NCBI GenBank assembly: GCA_039817415.1
Contig: JBCBVV010000007.1
Location: forward strand, 62,001 to 126,000
Reading direction: 5' to 3'
Source of the DNA: JALEFZ01 sp039817415
Lineage (GTDB): Bacteria > Bacteroidota > Bacteroidia > J057
Length of the DNA stretch: 64,000 nt
Below, one piece after another: positions 34,928 through 44,462 of the stretch (its first letter is position 1; every line of letters begins with the position of its first letter). The translations under genes were made by a program, and so were the position numbers. The notes beneath the pieces are model-generated. The model saw nothing but the letters and a program-made list of their open reading frames with translations. It was not told the DNA's origin and did no database searches.

Positions 34928-36808
34928 ATGCAAACTTCAACAACTTATTTTGAAGGCAAGGTGCAGGCAAATTATGTGCTGCGCAAAACTTTACTTTGCT
35001 TACTGATGGCGATGCTGATTGTGCCAGCTTACATGCTTGGACAAGCCCCATCTTCTATTCTACCCGATCTTTCTTATTTCAAAATTACTTTTCCTGTCGA
35101 TGCCAATGGAAATGACAATCGAAACGTGTCTTGGAGCAATCGCTCAAGCAATTATGTCAAAGCAGCTGAGGTAGATAATCTGGTGGGCTATGTCCCTTCT
35201 TCTGTGTATTCACCTTATTTCTTTGTTAGCAACAATGAGGTCGTATTCAAAGCCCAGGTTGCCGGTGCTTTGACCAGTCCCAATGCTTATCCGAGATGTG
35301 AATTGAGAGAGACTCCCAACGGAACAGATGATCTTTGGCAATTCTCTGATGAACATGTCCTTAACGCTACATTTAGGGTAACCCATTTGCCTGATCAAAA
35401 GCAGGAAGTCTGTATGCTTCAAATCAAGGGAAATAGTAGCAATTCGACTAGCAATACTGAGGAGGCTTTTCGCTTAGAATATAGGCAGGATGGTTCACAG
35501 GGTGTTCATGTTACCATTAATGAGAACACGACTCTAACTGATATCATGGATTATGCTGTCGGGCAAACCATTGTAGCTAGTATGTATGTCAACAACGGTC
35601 AAGTGACCATTAGCTTGAATAATACCAATGTCTCTTCTTCCAGAGGTTCTTGGACGTACACCTACAATAGCAATTATTCATGGGGATATTTCAAGGCAGG
35701 ATGTTACACCCAGTCTTCTCATTGGGTACAAAAAAATGGAGTTGGAACGGAAGACCCAGACGCTTACGGAGAGGTGAGATTTAGTGCACTTTCTATGACT
35801 GGAGGAGGGAATACCGTTTGTAACCCAGACATACCAAGCAATAGGGTAGCCAGTAATATTGGAACAACCTCCGCCACACTTTCTTGGAATGCTGTGGCGA
35901 ACATCGACCACTACAATGTCCGATTCCGACCTAGCGGAACCAGTAGCTGGACAAAGTATAAAGTCTCTTCTGGGACTTCTTACACACTCACAGGACTGTC
36001 CTCCAACACTACTTACGATTGGCAAGTTCGATCGAAATGTGCGGATGGATCAGGATCAAGTTACAGCGGTGGGACAGGACCTGATTTTACCACACTATCA
36101 GGAACCTTGAGCTGCTCAAATGGATCAAATTTAGCTGATGATGGAAGCATCGTGAGCTATAGCGAACAGCAGTCTGGAAATCCTGCTTCTAATATTATCG
36201 ACAACAATAATAGTAACAGATGGTCGGCGGATGGTTTCCCGCAGAATGCCGTTATTGATCTGGGAGGGCTCTATTTGGTAGATGAAATTGAATTGAGGCC
36301 CTATCAGAATCGCGCCTATCAATTTTTGGTAGAAGGTTCTGCCTCGTCTGCTACTTCTGGATTTTCAACCTTGACGGATGCGAGAAACAATACATCGGGT
36401 GGTTCTGTGATCAGCAGAAGTTTTTCAGCCTCAGCAGTTCGCTATGTCCGCTTGACAATTACGGGAGCCTCCGGATATTCAGGGATATGGTCTTCTATTA
36501 TGGAGTTTGATGTGATATGTGCCGGAAATACCAGCCGTAAACGGAATACAGACGAAAGTTCGGCGGAATTAAGAATTTTCCCCAATCCTTTTCAGCATGA
36601 GTTTACCGCCATGCTTCCAGCGGGTGTGGAGGAGCCATCAGACATGAGGATTTTTGATGCTTCAGGCAGATTGGTGTTAGAGAGAAAGCATATATCTGCG
36701 GGGGATAAATTACGTTTGGGGGCAGAATTGGCTCGTGGACTGTATTTCTTACAATGGGTAGGGGAGTCTGGAGCAGTTCTCAATACCACAAAACTTATGA
36801 AAGATTAG
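34928..36808 (+). CDS. PL7-type alginate lyase with FN3, discoidin and T9SS domains
   Basis: 626 residues. Signal peptide (hydrophobic 21-38, cleavage near GQA). PL7 catalytic domain about 45-290: RCELRE at 123-128 and YFKAGCYTQ near 257-265 match the family boxes. The central box reads QIK (165-167) instead of the usual QIH. FN3 domain about 300-390. F5/8 type C (discoidin/CBM32-like) domain about 395-537. C-terminal type A sorting domain from about 547 (RIFPNPF, then DASGRLVLERK and RGLYFLQW). It would cleave alginate (poly-mannuronate/guluronate) by beta-elimination at the cell surface or outside, after export by T9SS. No other alginate-utilisation gene is beside it. Confidence 0.85.
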   Translation: MQTSTTYFEGKVQANYVLRKTLLCLLMAMLIVPAYMLGQAPSSILPDLSYFKITFPVDANGNDNRNVSWSNRSSNYVKAAEVDNLVGYVPSSVYSPYFFVSNNEVVFKAQVAGALTSPNAYPRCELRETPNGTDDLWQFSDEHVLNATFRVTHLPDQKQEVCMLQIKGNSSNSTSNTEEAFRLEYRQDGSQGVHVTINENTTLTDIMDYAVGQTIVASMYVNNGQVTISLNNTNVSSSRGSWTYTYNSNYSWGYFKAGCYTQSSHWVQKNGVGTEDPDAYGEVRFSALSMTGGGNTVCNPDIPSNRVASNIGTTSATLSWNAVANIDHYNVRFRPSGTSSWTKYKVSSGTSYTLTGLSSNTTYDWQVRSKCADGSGSSYSGGTGPDFTTLSGTLSCSNGSNLADDGSIVSYSEQQSGNPASNIIDNNNSNRWSADGFPQNAVIDLGGLYLVDEIELRPYQNRAYQFLVEGSASSATSGFSTLTDARNNTSGGSVISRSFSASAVRYVRLTITGASGYSGIWSSIMEFDVICAGNTSRKRNTDESSAELRIFPNPFQHEFTAMLPAGVEEPSDMRIFDASGRLVLERKHISAGDKLRLGAELARGLYFLQWVGESGAVLNTTKLMKD

Positions 36809-36837
36809 TGGAGTAGAATCTGTAAAGAATTGATGTC

Positions 36838-36870
36838 ATAAAAAAAGGGGCTAGCGTTGATACTAGCCCC
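36838..36870 (-). terminator. Terminator of the DUF5723 gene
   Basis: GGGGCTAG/CTAGCCCC is a perfect 8-bp stem with an 8-base loop. On the minus strand it is followed by a run of T. It may also help end the lyase transcript. Confidence 0.9.
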
Positions 36871-36896
36871 TTCATCCTTCATATTCTCAGCTTATT

Positions 36897-38216
36897 CTAT
36901 TTCAGCGAAAGCGTCATGCCCATTCTCACATTGGTATACCTTGCGCCTTCAGGCTGAAGGAAGGAAATCACATTATCCGATCCCATGAACCACACCACAG
37001 GACCCAGCTTGAGGAGAATATTGGCACCCAGCTGATTGTAGGATTGATTTCTGACAGAATAATTCACCCCAAGGGTAAGAAACTTCAAAAAGTCCTTGTT
37101 TACATTCAGCATATAAGCCTGGTTGATTCTTCCTCTAAAGAATTCATAGTGCATCAATCCTCCTACTCTAAACTTAAAGGGAAGGTGCCAGGTGGCTCCA
37201 AGGTAAACTTTGGTAGGCAGAATGGTATTGTAAGCTTGAATGCTTTCCTCTGTAAAGGTGAAGTTGTTTTCTAATGAATCCAGAATACTTTCAGGATCAA
37301 AGGTGCTATCTGTAGCAAGGGCGAAGGCATCCAGCCCATCAAAGGAAAAAGATCCTTCTACACCATATTGGTTGGCATTGGCCCCCCATTTGACGGATCC
37401 TAGATCTAAGACACTAGCAGATACAACAACTTTATCCTTTATTCTATAGGTAGCTCCAAGATCAAGTCCCATCCCTACATTGGAGGAAAAAGGTTGGAAG
37501 TTGAATTGAGCTTCTGGTTCACCGTCGAATAGGTTGGTCACGCTTAATTGACTTGTTTGAATTTGGTAGCGGGTATCGAATTGCAGCTGATAATATTCTG
37601 GTTGGGTCACCAAATTCAGCATACGATCAGAAACTGAGATGTCTACTATCCCTGAAAGATATTTCAGCCTTCCGCCTAACCTTAAGTTTTTACCTACTGG
37701 AAGGGCTACACTCAAACCAATTTCAGAAAGAGCCTGGAAATGAAAATCTGGTGCAAGGTCCATGGTCTGCCCTACATAACTGGCATTTCCTTCCCATGCC
37801 AATCGAAATAAATCCTTGGGATAGGCGACATAAGCATGTGTACGTGCCCTGCTGGATAAGGTAAACTGTAGTTTCGCTGCACGAAAAGAAACCAATATGG
37901 GCTCTACGGAGCTTTGGATGGCAAGGAAGGGTTGGTCAGGCATATTGGCAATGGCATTCTCGGGATTGACCATGAATGAATCGCTTCCAGCAATGGGTTG
38001 GATAAGATCCCCGAATTTGAATCCATCGTGCTGCCCTTGAACCATCAGATTAGGAAGGGCGATATGCACCTTTTTTGTAGGATAATAAGCCGGATTTATG
38101 AAGGTTTGCTGAATGGAGCGTTCGGAGAAGAACAATCCCATTTCACCCTGAGCTTTTACCTGCCCTGTGAAAAGAGCCAGAACCAGAATAGGAAGAAGAT
38201 ATATATTGATTTTCAT
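36897..38216 (-). CDS. DUF5723-type outer-membrane beta-barrel protein
   Basis: 439 residues. Signal peptide (LPILVLALFTGQVKAQ). The mature chain is made of alternating amphipathic strands with frequent aromatic ends, as in outer-membrane barrels: ALSEIGLSVALPVGKNLRLG, VGMGLDLGATYRIKDKVVVS, VYLGATWHLPFKFRVGGL. The opening SERSIQQTFINPAYYPTKKVHI fits the DUF5723/PorV-like pattern. It follows a lipoprotein gene by 38 bases, so the two may form one complex. The cargo or role is unknown. Confidence 0.72.
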   Translation of the reverse strand: MKINIYLLPILVLALFTGQVKAQGEMGLFFSERSIQQTFINPAYYPTKKVHIALPNLMVQGQHDGFKFGDLIQPIAGSDSFMVNPENAIANMPDQPFLAIQSSVEPILVSFRAAKLQFTLSSRARTHAYVAYPKDLFRLAWEGNASYVGQTMDLAPDFHFQALSEIGLSVALPVGKNLRLGGRLKYLSGIVDISVSDRMLNLVTQPEYYQLQFDTRYQIQTSQLSVTNLFDGEPEAQFNFQPFSSNVGMGLDLGATYRIKDKVVVSASVLDLGSVKWGANANQYGVEGSFSFDGLDAFALATDSTFDPESILDSLENNFTFTEESIQAYNTILPTKVYLGATWHLPFKFRVGGLMHYEFFRGRINQAYMLNVNKDFLKFLTLGVNYSVRNQSYNQLGANILLKLGPVVWFMGSDNVISFLQPEGARYTNVRMGMTLSLK

Positions 38217-38254
38217 GATGTCTTGATTTTTTGCTTGAAGAGAAAGGTAGTAGC

Positions 38255-39748
38255 TTAATTGGGTGTTCCAGTTACGCCCATCTTGATGCTGAGGCTGTTG
38301 TCAGTCGAAAATTGCACAGGAACCGTGCCTTCGGCGGTCGTTTGAACCTTAGCCTTTACCCTTAACTTGGAAGAAGAAACAAGGTGGTCCCACTGTTGAG
38401 GATTGAGTTCCATGTCGATTTGATTGTCTCCCGAACCATTTACAAAACCATCATCACCTACGGAGGCTGCTTCTAACAAGGTGTTGATGCCATTGAAGAC
38501 TGAATCAATAAGCTGGTCATTTTCATCCATCATGTAGACTTGGATGCCTAGTTCGATGGGAATACGATTTTCAGTAATCAACCTGATTCCCGCCTTATCA
38601 GCTACATCTAAATCTTCCAGGTCCATTTCTACATCCGTGCTGAATTCAAAACCACTCAAACTTCCCTTAAATGGAACATTGACGGCGACATCAACTGATA
38701 CACTACTTGAGTCCGTCAAGAAGCCGATGAAGGTTGAATCATCTTCTGGATTGACCGTGGCTCCCAATGACCAGAAAATCCCATCTGGAATCGTAGAGAG
38801 CGCTTCTTCGATATCAGAATTGTTATAATCTATCGTGATGTTGGTGGTTTTGGTTTGACCTATTTCAGCAACAGTCGGATAAAAAAGGTTGATCCCATTT
38901 CGAAGGTTTTCACTTGCAATCTGAATGGGACTCTCTCCCTCTTTATACAGGCCAAAATCACTTGCTTGAATCTGTAAAGGAACTCCTAGAGAAGAATGGA
39001 CACTGATTTTTATAGAAGGCTCCGCAATACTGAACTGAATATCTTGTAGACTCTCGTCAAAATCCACCTGAAGAGAATCTGTAAAATCGGCTACAGAAGA
39101 TCTACGAAAATTTCCCTTGATGTTGTTGTAGCTGAGATTGGTGATAGAGTATTCTACATTGTCTAGGTCAATGGGCTGATTGTCCGAGCGTCTAGTTGCC
39201 TGGTATGCTAAGCTCATATTGCCTTCGTCAAGGACGAGATCAAAGGTACTTAGGTCAATTGTTTCTGTATAGGAACCGGTGCTGGAGTAAGTAAATTTTT
39301 GGGAAAGGGGAAGACCATTCTCCTGAAATTCTGGAATGGTAACCAAGACATCAAATTCCGCTTCTGTGGCGGATTGGAAGGAGATGCTCAAGCTACCTTG
39401 CTTGAAACTTACCTCATCCACCTGTGGAACAGGAAAAGGAAAGGTCAATGCCTTCACGGGCATGGGAATGGTTACGTCTGGTAATTCAATTAAATCGAAT
39501 TGCTGCCTTTCAATAAGGTTAGTTTCATAGGTAAGTCCAATTGCCCCATTGTTGTCAATTTCGATGTAGGCGTTTTCCCCCACCAAATCCAAGGCATCTT
39601 GTAGGCTCATCTCTGTATTGATGACCGCTACGGCAAATTCGGGATCCCAATCAGGGCTTTTGATCAGGCCAGGATCCTGAATGACTTCACATCCAGTGAT
39701 CATGAGAAGAAGACAGAAAGGAAAGATTACTTGTATGATTCGTTTCAT
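38255..39748 (-). CDS. Large beta-rich lipoprotein, partner of the DUF5723 barrel
   Basis: 497 residues. Lipobox ITGC, lipidation at C20. The mature part is Ser/Thr/Asp-rich and beta-strand-dominated with no catalytic motif I can name; repeats of the type FSTDVEMDLEDLD and VTIPEFQENGLPL suggest several Ig-like domains. It is the first gene of a two-gene unit with the DUF5723 barrel (38 bases apart). Probably anchored to the outer membrane. Function unknown. Confidence 0.6.
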   Translation of the reverse strand: MKRIIQVIFPFCLLLMITGCEVIQDPGLIKSPDWDPEFAVAVINTEMSLQDALDLVGENAYIEIDNNGAIGLTYETNLIERQQFDLIELPDVTIPMPVKALTFPFPVPQVDEVSFKQGSLSISFQSATEAEFDVLVTIPEFQENGLPLSQKFTYSSTGSYTETIDLSTFDLVLDEGNMSLAYQATRRSDNQPIDLDNVEYSITNLSYNNIKGNFRRSSVADFTDSLQVDFDESLQDIQFSIAEPSIKISVHSSLGVPLQIQASDFGLYKEGESPIQIASENLRNGINLFYPTVAEIGQTKTTNITIDYNNSDIEEALSTIPDGIFWSLGATVNPEDDSTFIGFLTDSSSVSVDVAVNVPFKGSLSGFEFSTDVEMDLEDLDVADKAGIRLITENRIPIELGIQVYMMDENDQLIDSVFNGINTLLEAASVGDDGFVNGSGDNQIDMELNPQQWDHLVSSSKLRVKAKVQTTAEGTVPVQFSTDNSLSIKMGVTGTPN

Positions 39749-39854
39749 GAGCGCTTGTTAGAACTAATGTTCCCAAAAAGCGTTTAATACGAAAAATAAA
39801 ATAATCTATATTAGATAATATTTGACAATGTAAGTATTTGGCAAAAGCAGAAGC

Positions 39855-40937
39855 TTACCATTTTTTCTTACTTACCAGTTTTTGAAATTCTTCCTCTTGA
39901 TGATAGGGTTTGAAGGCTTCGTTGTCATAAACATCCAAAATATCCTCATAATAATGCTGTAAGGCTAATTCAAGAAATTTATACATCTGATCGCTTTCAT
40001 TCATATTGGCATAGATTTCCGCCATGGTAGCGTAAGCTACTGTTGGGGATTGGGGATGGTTAAGGGCTTTTTCTGCATCCTGTATGGCGAGATCAAATAG
40101 TCTCTTCTTCACATATAGACTTGCTCTGTTGTTATAAGCGAGAGGGTGTTGATCCAACTTAATGGCATATGAATAGTCCTTCATGGCAGCCTCTGGGTCC
40201 ATGTTGTGAAGCAAACTCCCTCTGTCTACATAGTAATCAGAGATATTGGGTACCCTGTCAATGAGTCTATTGTATTCTTTTACTGCGCTTTGCCTGTCTC
40301 CTAGGTTTTGGAAACTCTGGGCGCGCCAGATGTATAGTTCGTCTAATTGAGGAAGGATTTCAATGGCACGTTCAAAATCCGCTGCAGCCGCAGCAAAGTC
40401 CGCCCTAGGTTTCTTGAAATTTGCTACCCCTCTCAGCATGAAGCTTTCTGCATCTTTGCCTTCCTCAAGAACTTGTGAGAGCAGGCGAATGGCTTGATCG
40501 AATTGGCCTTGTTTGGATAGCACTTCCCCTAAGCTTTTCATGGCACTAGCATCCTTTGGGTTGATTTCGAGTGCCTTGTTGAAATCCTCCTTCGCTTCTT
40601 CTAGAAAGTCCTGGTAGGTAGCTCTCATATAAGTCTTGCCACGGAGATTGTATAACAGAGGATTTTTTGGATCGTAGTCGATAGCTGATTCGTAATCTTG
40701 AAGAGCCTCCTGAAAAGTTTCTTCTTCATTGTAAGCAGCATGGTTGTCCATCGCCATCATGGCTGATGCCCGAAACATGAATATTTCCGAAATCTGTGAG
40801 GGATTCATGTACATATCTCCCTCCTCTTCTTCTATCTGATAAATGGCCTGGCTTAATTCGCTGTATGCCCCTTCATAGTCTCTTTCCTCAAACAGTTTCA
40901 AGCCAGCCTGAATATGCTTTTCCAATTTGTCTCTCAT
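39855..40937 (-). CDS. TPR-repeat protein
   Basis: About 361 residues with no signal peptide or TM helix, so cytoplasmic. Nearly the whole chain is TPR helix pairs of the A-x-(6)-G/A-x-(2)-Y type: for example EEAKEDFNKALEINPKDASA, KEYNRLIDRVPNISDYYVDR and AIQDAEKALNHPQSPTVAYA. I count about nine units. TPR proteins act as scaffolds. I chose the ATG at 40937; a TTG at 40943 is also in frame. The neighbours do not indicate a partner. Confidence 0.72.
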   Translation of the reverse strand: MRDKLEKHIQAGLKLFEERDYEGAYSELSQAIYQIEEEEGDMYMNPSQISEIFMFRASAMMAMDNHAAYNEEETFQEALQDYESAIDYDPKNPLLYNLRGKTYMRATYQDFLEEAKEDFNKALEINPKDASAMKSLGEVLSKQGQFDQAIRLLSQVLEEGKDAESFMLRGVANFKKPRADFAAAAADFERAIEILPQLDELYIWRAQSFQNLGDRQSAVKEYNRLIDRVPNISDYYVDRGSLLHNMDPEAAMKDYSYAIKLDQHPLAYNNRASLYVKKRLFDLAIQDAEKALNHPQSPTVAYATMAEIYANMNESDQMYKFLELALQHYYEDILDVYDNEAFKPYHQEEEFQKLVSKKKW

Positions 40938-41088
40938 AGCCAATGAAGTACGTGCTTTTTCACGAGGGGTTCAACATTTAGTGTGATTCTAGTGTGTGCC
41001 CTTTTCCTTCCACTTGAAAGGGAATTGGTAGAAAACAGTGAAGCTAAATTAAAAAAGTTGTCCTAAGTTCATGAAAATGTTATGAAGC

Positions 41089-41796
41089 ATGAAGCCCACA
41101 AAGCACCTAAGTCTACTCTTTCTAATTATTCTTCCTTTTCCCCTTTTGGGGCAATACAGCAGAGGAACCAAGCTGACATTTCCTGATAGTAGATTTGTCG
41201 CACTCAGGAATGGGACCATTATTCAAGGACTGGAAGTCAAAAAAGAAAAGAATGGTCAATTCATAATGGTTGATGGGGTACGTTATCCTATAAGTCAAGT
41301 TGTCATGTATCGTCAATTCATGTTGGATGAAGCCCAAAAGAAAGCTGGGAGAGAATATTTTGGAATCTTTGGTATCAAGGATGGGAGAGATTACTACCTC
41401 AAAGAGACAGGAAATTTGAATGAATTTCATAGCAGTTGGAATTATTCCTTTACAGGTTTAGGGCCGACTGGCTATTCTCAAGGATATAAAACCTTATATA
41501 ACAAAGGCTTCGGCCCTTTGAAGGAACTGACATATAAAAACCTAAAGGAAGACCTCAGGGACAACCGTAGATCCTATGCCAAACTAAAATCTACCAGACA
41601 CTTACAGGTTTTAGGTGGAGGACTCATGATCAGTGGAACGGCCCTAGGTTTACTCGCCTTGGCCCTTAACAATCAGATAGATGTTGGAGATCAAATATTT
41701 TTTACCGGTTTAGGTGTGGGAGCCCTTGGGTTGGGTTGTGTGGTTATCAGTGTGAAAAGACCGAAAGCTGCCTTCAGGCATTACAACAGGCATTAA
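41089..41796 (+). CDS. Membrane protein of unknown function with signal peptide
   Basis: 235 residues. Signal peptide (LSLLFLIILPFPLLGQ, cleavage near residue 22). The mature N-terminal 150 residues are polar and basic (LRNGTIIQGLEVKKEKNGQF). Two hydrophobic segments near the C-terminus (about 170-191 and 200-222) look like TM helices, rich in Gly (VLGGGLMISGTALGLLALAL; FFTGLGVGALGLGCVVISV). I recognise no domain. It lies 104 bases before another membrane-protein gene on the same strand. Confidence 0.55.
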   Translation: MKPTKHLSLLFLIILPFPLLGQYSRGTKLTFPDSRFVALRNGTIIQGLEVKKEKNGQFIMVDGVRYPISQVVMYRQFMLDEAQKKAGREYFGIFGIKDGRDYYLKETGNLNEFHSSWNYSFTGLGPTGYSQGYKTLYNKGFGPLKELTYKNLKEDLRDNRRSYAKLKSTRHLQVLGGGLMISGTALGLLALALNNQIDVGDQIFFTGLGVGALGLGCVVISVKRPKAAFRHYNRH

Positions 41797-41900
41797 GGTC
41801 TTTGGAAAGAACCCCACTGACCTTAAACCATTAAAAATGAAACATATAACATCTAGCAAACAGCTTCCCTGTTGATGAGTTAATTGGCTTTATTGAGCAC

Positions 41901-42809
41901 ATGAAGAACTTATTTAGAAGCGCTTATCAATGGATGTTTGCTGAAGAAAGAAGAGAAGCCATAGAGCGCTTTTTCCTCTTTTTGGCCTTAGGAGGTTTTG
42001 TCATCCATCTACTAGTCATCCTCCTTGCCAAGATGAACTGGGTGGAAATAAGGGGGGAAGATCACGGATTGTTAGAAGATATCGTATCGGCCATTTATAC
42101 CCCATTCAGCTTTATTCTGGTATATGAGGTGTTTCTGCTAGTCTATTACCTGCCTCAGTCCTTTTCCATTTCTATTGCCAAGCAGTTTGAAATTACCTCT
42201 TTGATTGTGCTAAGGAGGATATTCAAGGACATCGCCAAACTTGACATCGAATCGGCAGATTGGTCAGATTCTTATCATGTCAATTTGTTGGCAGATATGG
42301 TAGGTGTGTTGGTTTTGGTCCTCTTAATCTATTTCTTCTATCGATTGTCCAGAAAAAGGCCATATGTACCCCCTCCAAAAAGTCTCCACACCTTTATTCT
42401 GATCAAAAAGGGGATGGCTGTTGTGCTGGTTCCAGTCTTGATTGGTCTATCTCTTTTTAGTTTGACTTCGTGGATCATGGAGACACAGGAGTTTTCAGCA
42501 GAATTGATCAATGAGGTATCAGATATCAACGATGTATTTTACCATGAGTTTTTCAGCCTCTTGGTGTTGGTGGATGTGGCCTTGTTGATGATCTCCCTAT
42601 TTTTTACGGATAACTATAGTTTGTTGATCCGAAATGCGGGTTTTGTGGTCTCTACTATCCTGATTCGACTGAGTTTCAGTTATGATGGGATACAGAATAC
42701 GATTCTGATTGTATTAGGGGTAAGCTTTGGGGTGGTCATTCAGCTCATGTATAATTTGATTGCTTCTCAAGAAATAGATAGTGAATCACATTCTCCTTCC
42801 TCCTCATAG
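41901..42809 (+). CDS. Multi-pass membrane protein of unknown function
   Basis: 302 residues with about seven TM helices (for example FFLFLALGGFVIHLLVILLA, FILVYEVFLLVYYLP, VGVLVLVLLIYFFY and NTILIVLGVSFGVVIQLMY). Loops are short and moderately charged; an acidic cluster (ELINEVSDINDVFYHE) sits between helices 4 and 5. No family motif is visible. It is 46 bases before the nucleotidase-like lipoprotein, so co-transcription is likely. Confidence 0.6.
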   Translation: MKNLFRSAYQWMFAEERREAIERFFLFLALGGFVIHLLVILLAKMNWVEIRGEDHGLLEDIVSAIYTPFSFILVYEVFLLVYYLPQSFSISIAKQFEITSLIVLRRIFKDIAKLDIESADWSDSYHVNLLADMVGVLVLVLLIYFFYRLSRKRPYVPPPKSLHTFILIKKGMAVVLVPVLIGLSLFSLTSWIMETQEFSAELINEVSDINDVFYHEFFSLLVLVDVALLMISLFFTDNYSLLIRNAGFVVSTILIRLSFSYDGIQNTILIVLGVSFGVVIQLMYNLIASQEIDSESHSPSSS

Positions 42810-42855
42810 GGAATGTGCCTCCAGTTTCCTAATTTGGTTGAAAGTATATCACACA

Positions 42856-44364
42856 ATGAACCACAGCCTCAAGTACCTACTTCTCAGCCTTGTATGTATT
42901 GGCTTAATTTCCTGCCAGCCTCTCAAGCGGCTTTCTCAATCAGATCAATGGGATCAAGTCAATATCCTTCACATCAATGATGTCTATGAAATTTCTCCTT
43001 TAGAAGGAGGAAAAACAGGTGGAATGGCCAGGGTGGCGAGTCTTCGAAAGCAATTGATCGAGGAAAGTCCTGCCACCATCACCTTTTTAGCAGGGGATTT
43101 TTTGAGTCCTTCCGTGATTGGCACGGTTAAATACGAGGGAAAGAGGATAAAGGGTGCTCAAATGGTGGATGCCATGAATGCGGCTGGTGTAGATTACGTG
43201 TGCTTTGGCAACCATGAGTTCGACATTAAGGAAGAAGAACTACAGCAGCGCATAGAGGAATCTGAGTTTGAATGGGTTGCTGGGAACATCCTTCATCAAA
43301 CGGCAAATGGACCCGTCCCCTTCGCAAAAAAGAACAAAGAGCTTCGCCCTCACCTGATTTTGGAACCCATCCCTGGATTTAAAGTAGGATTTATTTCAGC
43401 CTGTCTTCCTGCCAATAAGCAAGAGTTTGTTCATTACGATGATATTTATGCGTCTATTAAAGAAGACTACAAGGAAATTGAACCTAAAGTGGACATGGTG
43501 TTGGGATTGACGCATTTGAGCATTAGAATGGACCGAAAGGTCGCGGAACAACTTCCCGAACTGGAATTAATTATGGGTGGGCATGAGCATAAAGCCCATT
43601 ATGAAAAAGTAGGTGATGTCCCAATCGCAAAAGCTGATGCCAATGCCAAAAGTGCCTACGTTCATCGGATATTTGTCCATAAGAAAACAGGCAAGACCAA
43701 AATCCTTTCCCAATTGATCCCAATTGATGAAACCATTCCCCTAGATGAGGAAGTCAACAAAGTTGTTGAGTCTTGGGAAGAAAAGGCTTTTCAGTCATTT
43801 GAGGAAATCGGGATCAACCTTAGTGAACCTGTAGCGAAGCTTGAAACACCTTTAGATGGCTTAGAGGAACATATCCGAACCGAGCCTACTAACCTAGGAA
43901 TAGCTTTGGCGAAGAGTATGCTAAAAGGATATGATGGCCTACAAGGTGCGATTGTAAATAGCGGTTCTGTCCGCTTGGATGACAAATTGGAAGGGTCCAT
44001 TACCCAATATGACATTGTTCGTACCCTGCCTTTTGGGGGAGGTGTGTTGAAAGTTGATATGAAAGGGAGCCTACTCAAACAGATTTTAGAGACTGGGGAA
44101 TTGAATAAAGGAGCGGGAGGATATTTGCAATTGGCAAATTTGGAAAAAATTGAAGATACCTATTGGGTTGCGGGGCAACCTTTGGATGAGGCTGCCATCT
44201 ATACGGTAGCTATTAGTGACTTTTTGATGCGAGGGCTAGAGCAAAACATGGCCTTTTTGACGAGGGATAACCCTGCGGTCGTAAAAGTTACAGAGCCCAC
44301 CGCCCAACAAAAGGCTAGAGATATTCGTCTCCTATTTGTTGATTACTTAAAGGAGAACTTCTAG
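42856..44364 (+). CDS. 5'-nucleotidase/metallophosphoesterase lipoprotein
   Basis: About 502 residues. The signal peptide with lipobox LISC (C20) fixes the start at the ATG 42856; a GTG at 42781 would add 25 residues. The metallophosphoesterase domain has the full set: LHINDVYE (H39, D42), TFLAGDFLSP, GNHEFD, GLTHLSIR and GGHEHKAH. The 5'-nucleotidase C-terminal domain follows (IVNSGSVRLDD, YDIVRTLPFGGGVLKVDMKG). It should dephosphorylate nucleotides or related esters in the periplasm using two metal ions. Exact substrate unknown. Confidence 0.9.
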   Translation: MNHSLKYLLLSLVCIGLISCQPLKRLSQSDQWDQVNILHINDVYEISPLEGGKTGGMARVASLRKQLIEESPATITFLAGDFLSPSVIGTVKYEGKRIKGAQMVDAMNAAGVDYVCFGNHEFDIKEEELQQRIEESEFEWVAGNILHQTANGPVPFAKKNKELRPHLILEPIPGFKVGFISACLPANKQEFVHYDDIYASIKEDYKEIEPKVDMVLGLTHLSIRMDRKVAEQLPELELIMGGHEHKAHYEKVGDVPIAKADANAKSAYVHRIFVHKKTGKTKILSQLIPIDETIPLDEEVNKVVESWEEKAFQSFEEIGINLSEPVAKLETPLDGLEEHIRTEPTNLGIALAKSMLKGYDGLQGAIVNSGSVRLDDKLEGSITQYDIVRTLPFGGGVLKVDMKGSLLKQILETGELNKGAGGYLQLANLEKIEDTYWVAGQPLDEAAIYTVAISDFLMRGLEQNMAFLTRDNPAVVKVTEPTAQQKARDIRLLFVDYLKENF

Positions 44365-44462
44365 CTAGGGAAGGGGGTGGTTAGCACCTGGTAGGCAAAT
44401 TTATTAACTTGTCAGCTAGGCTAAAATATTTGGCCAACTGATATATTCAGAACAACAACAGT

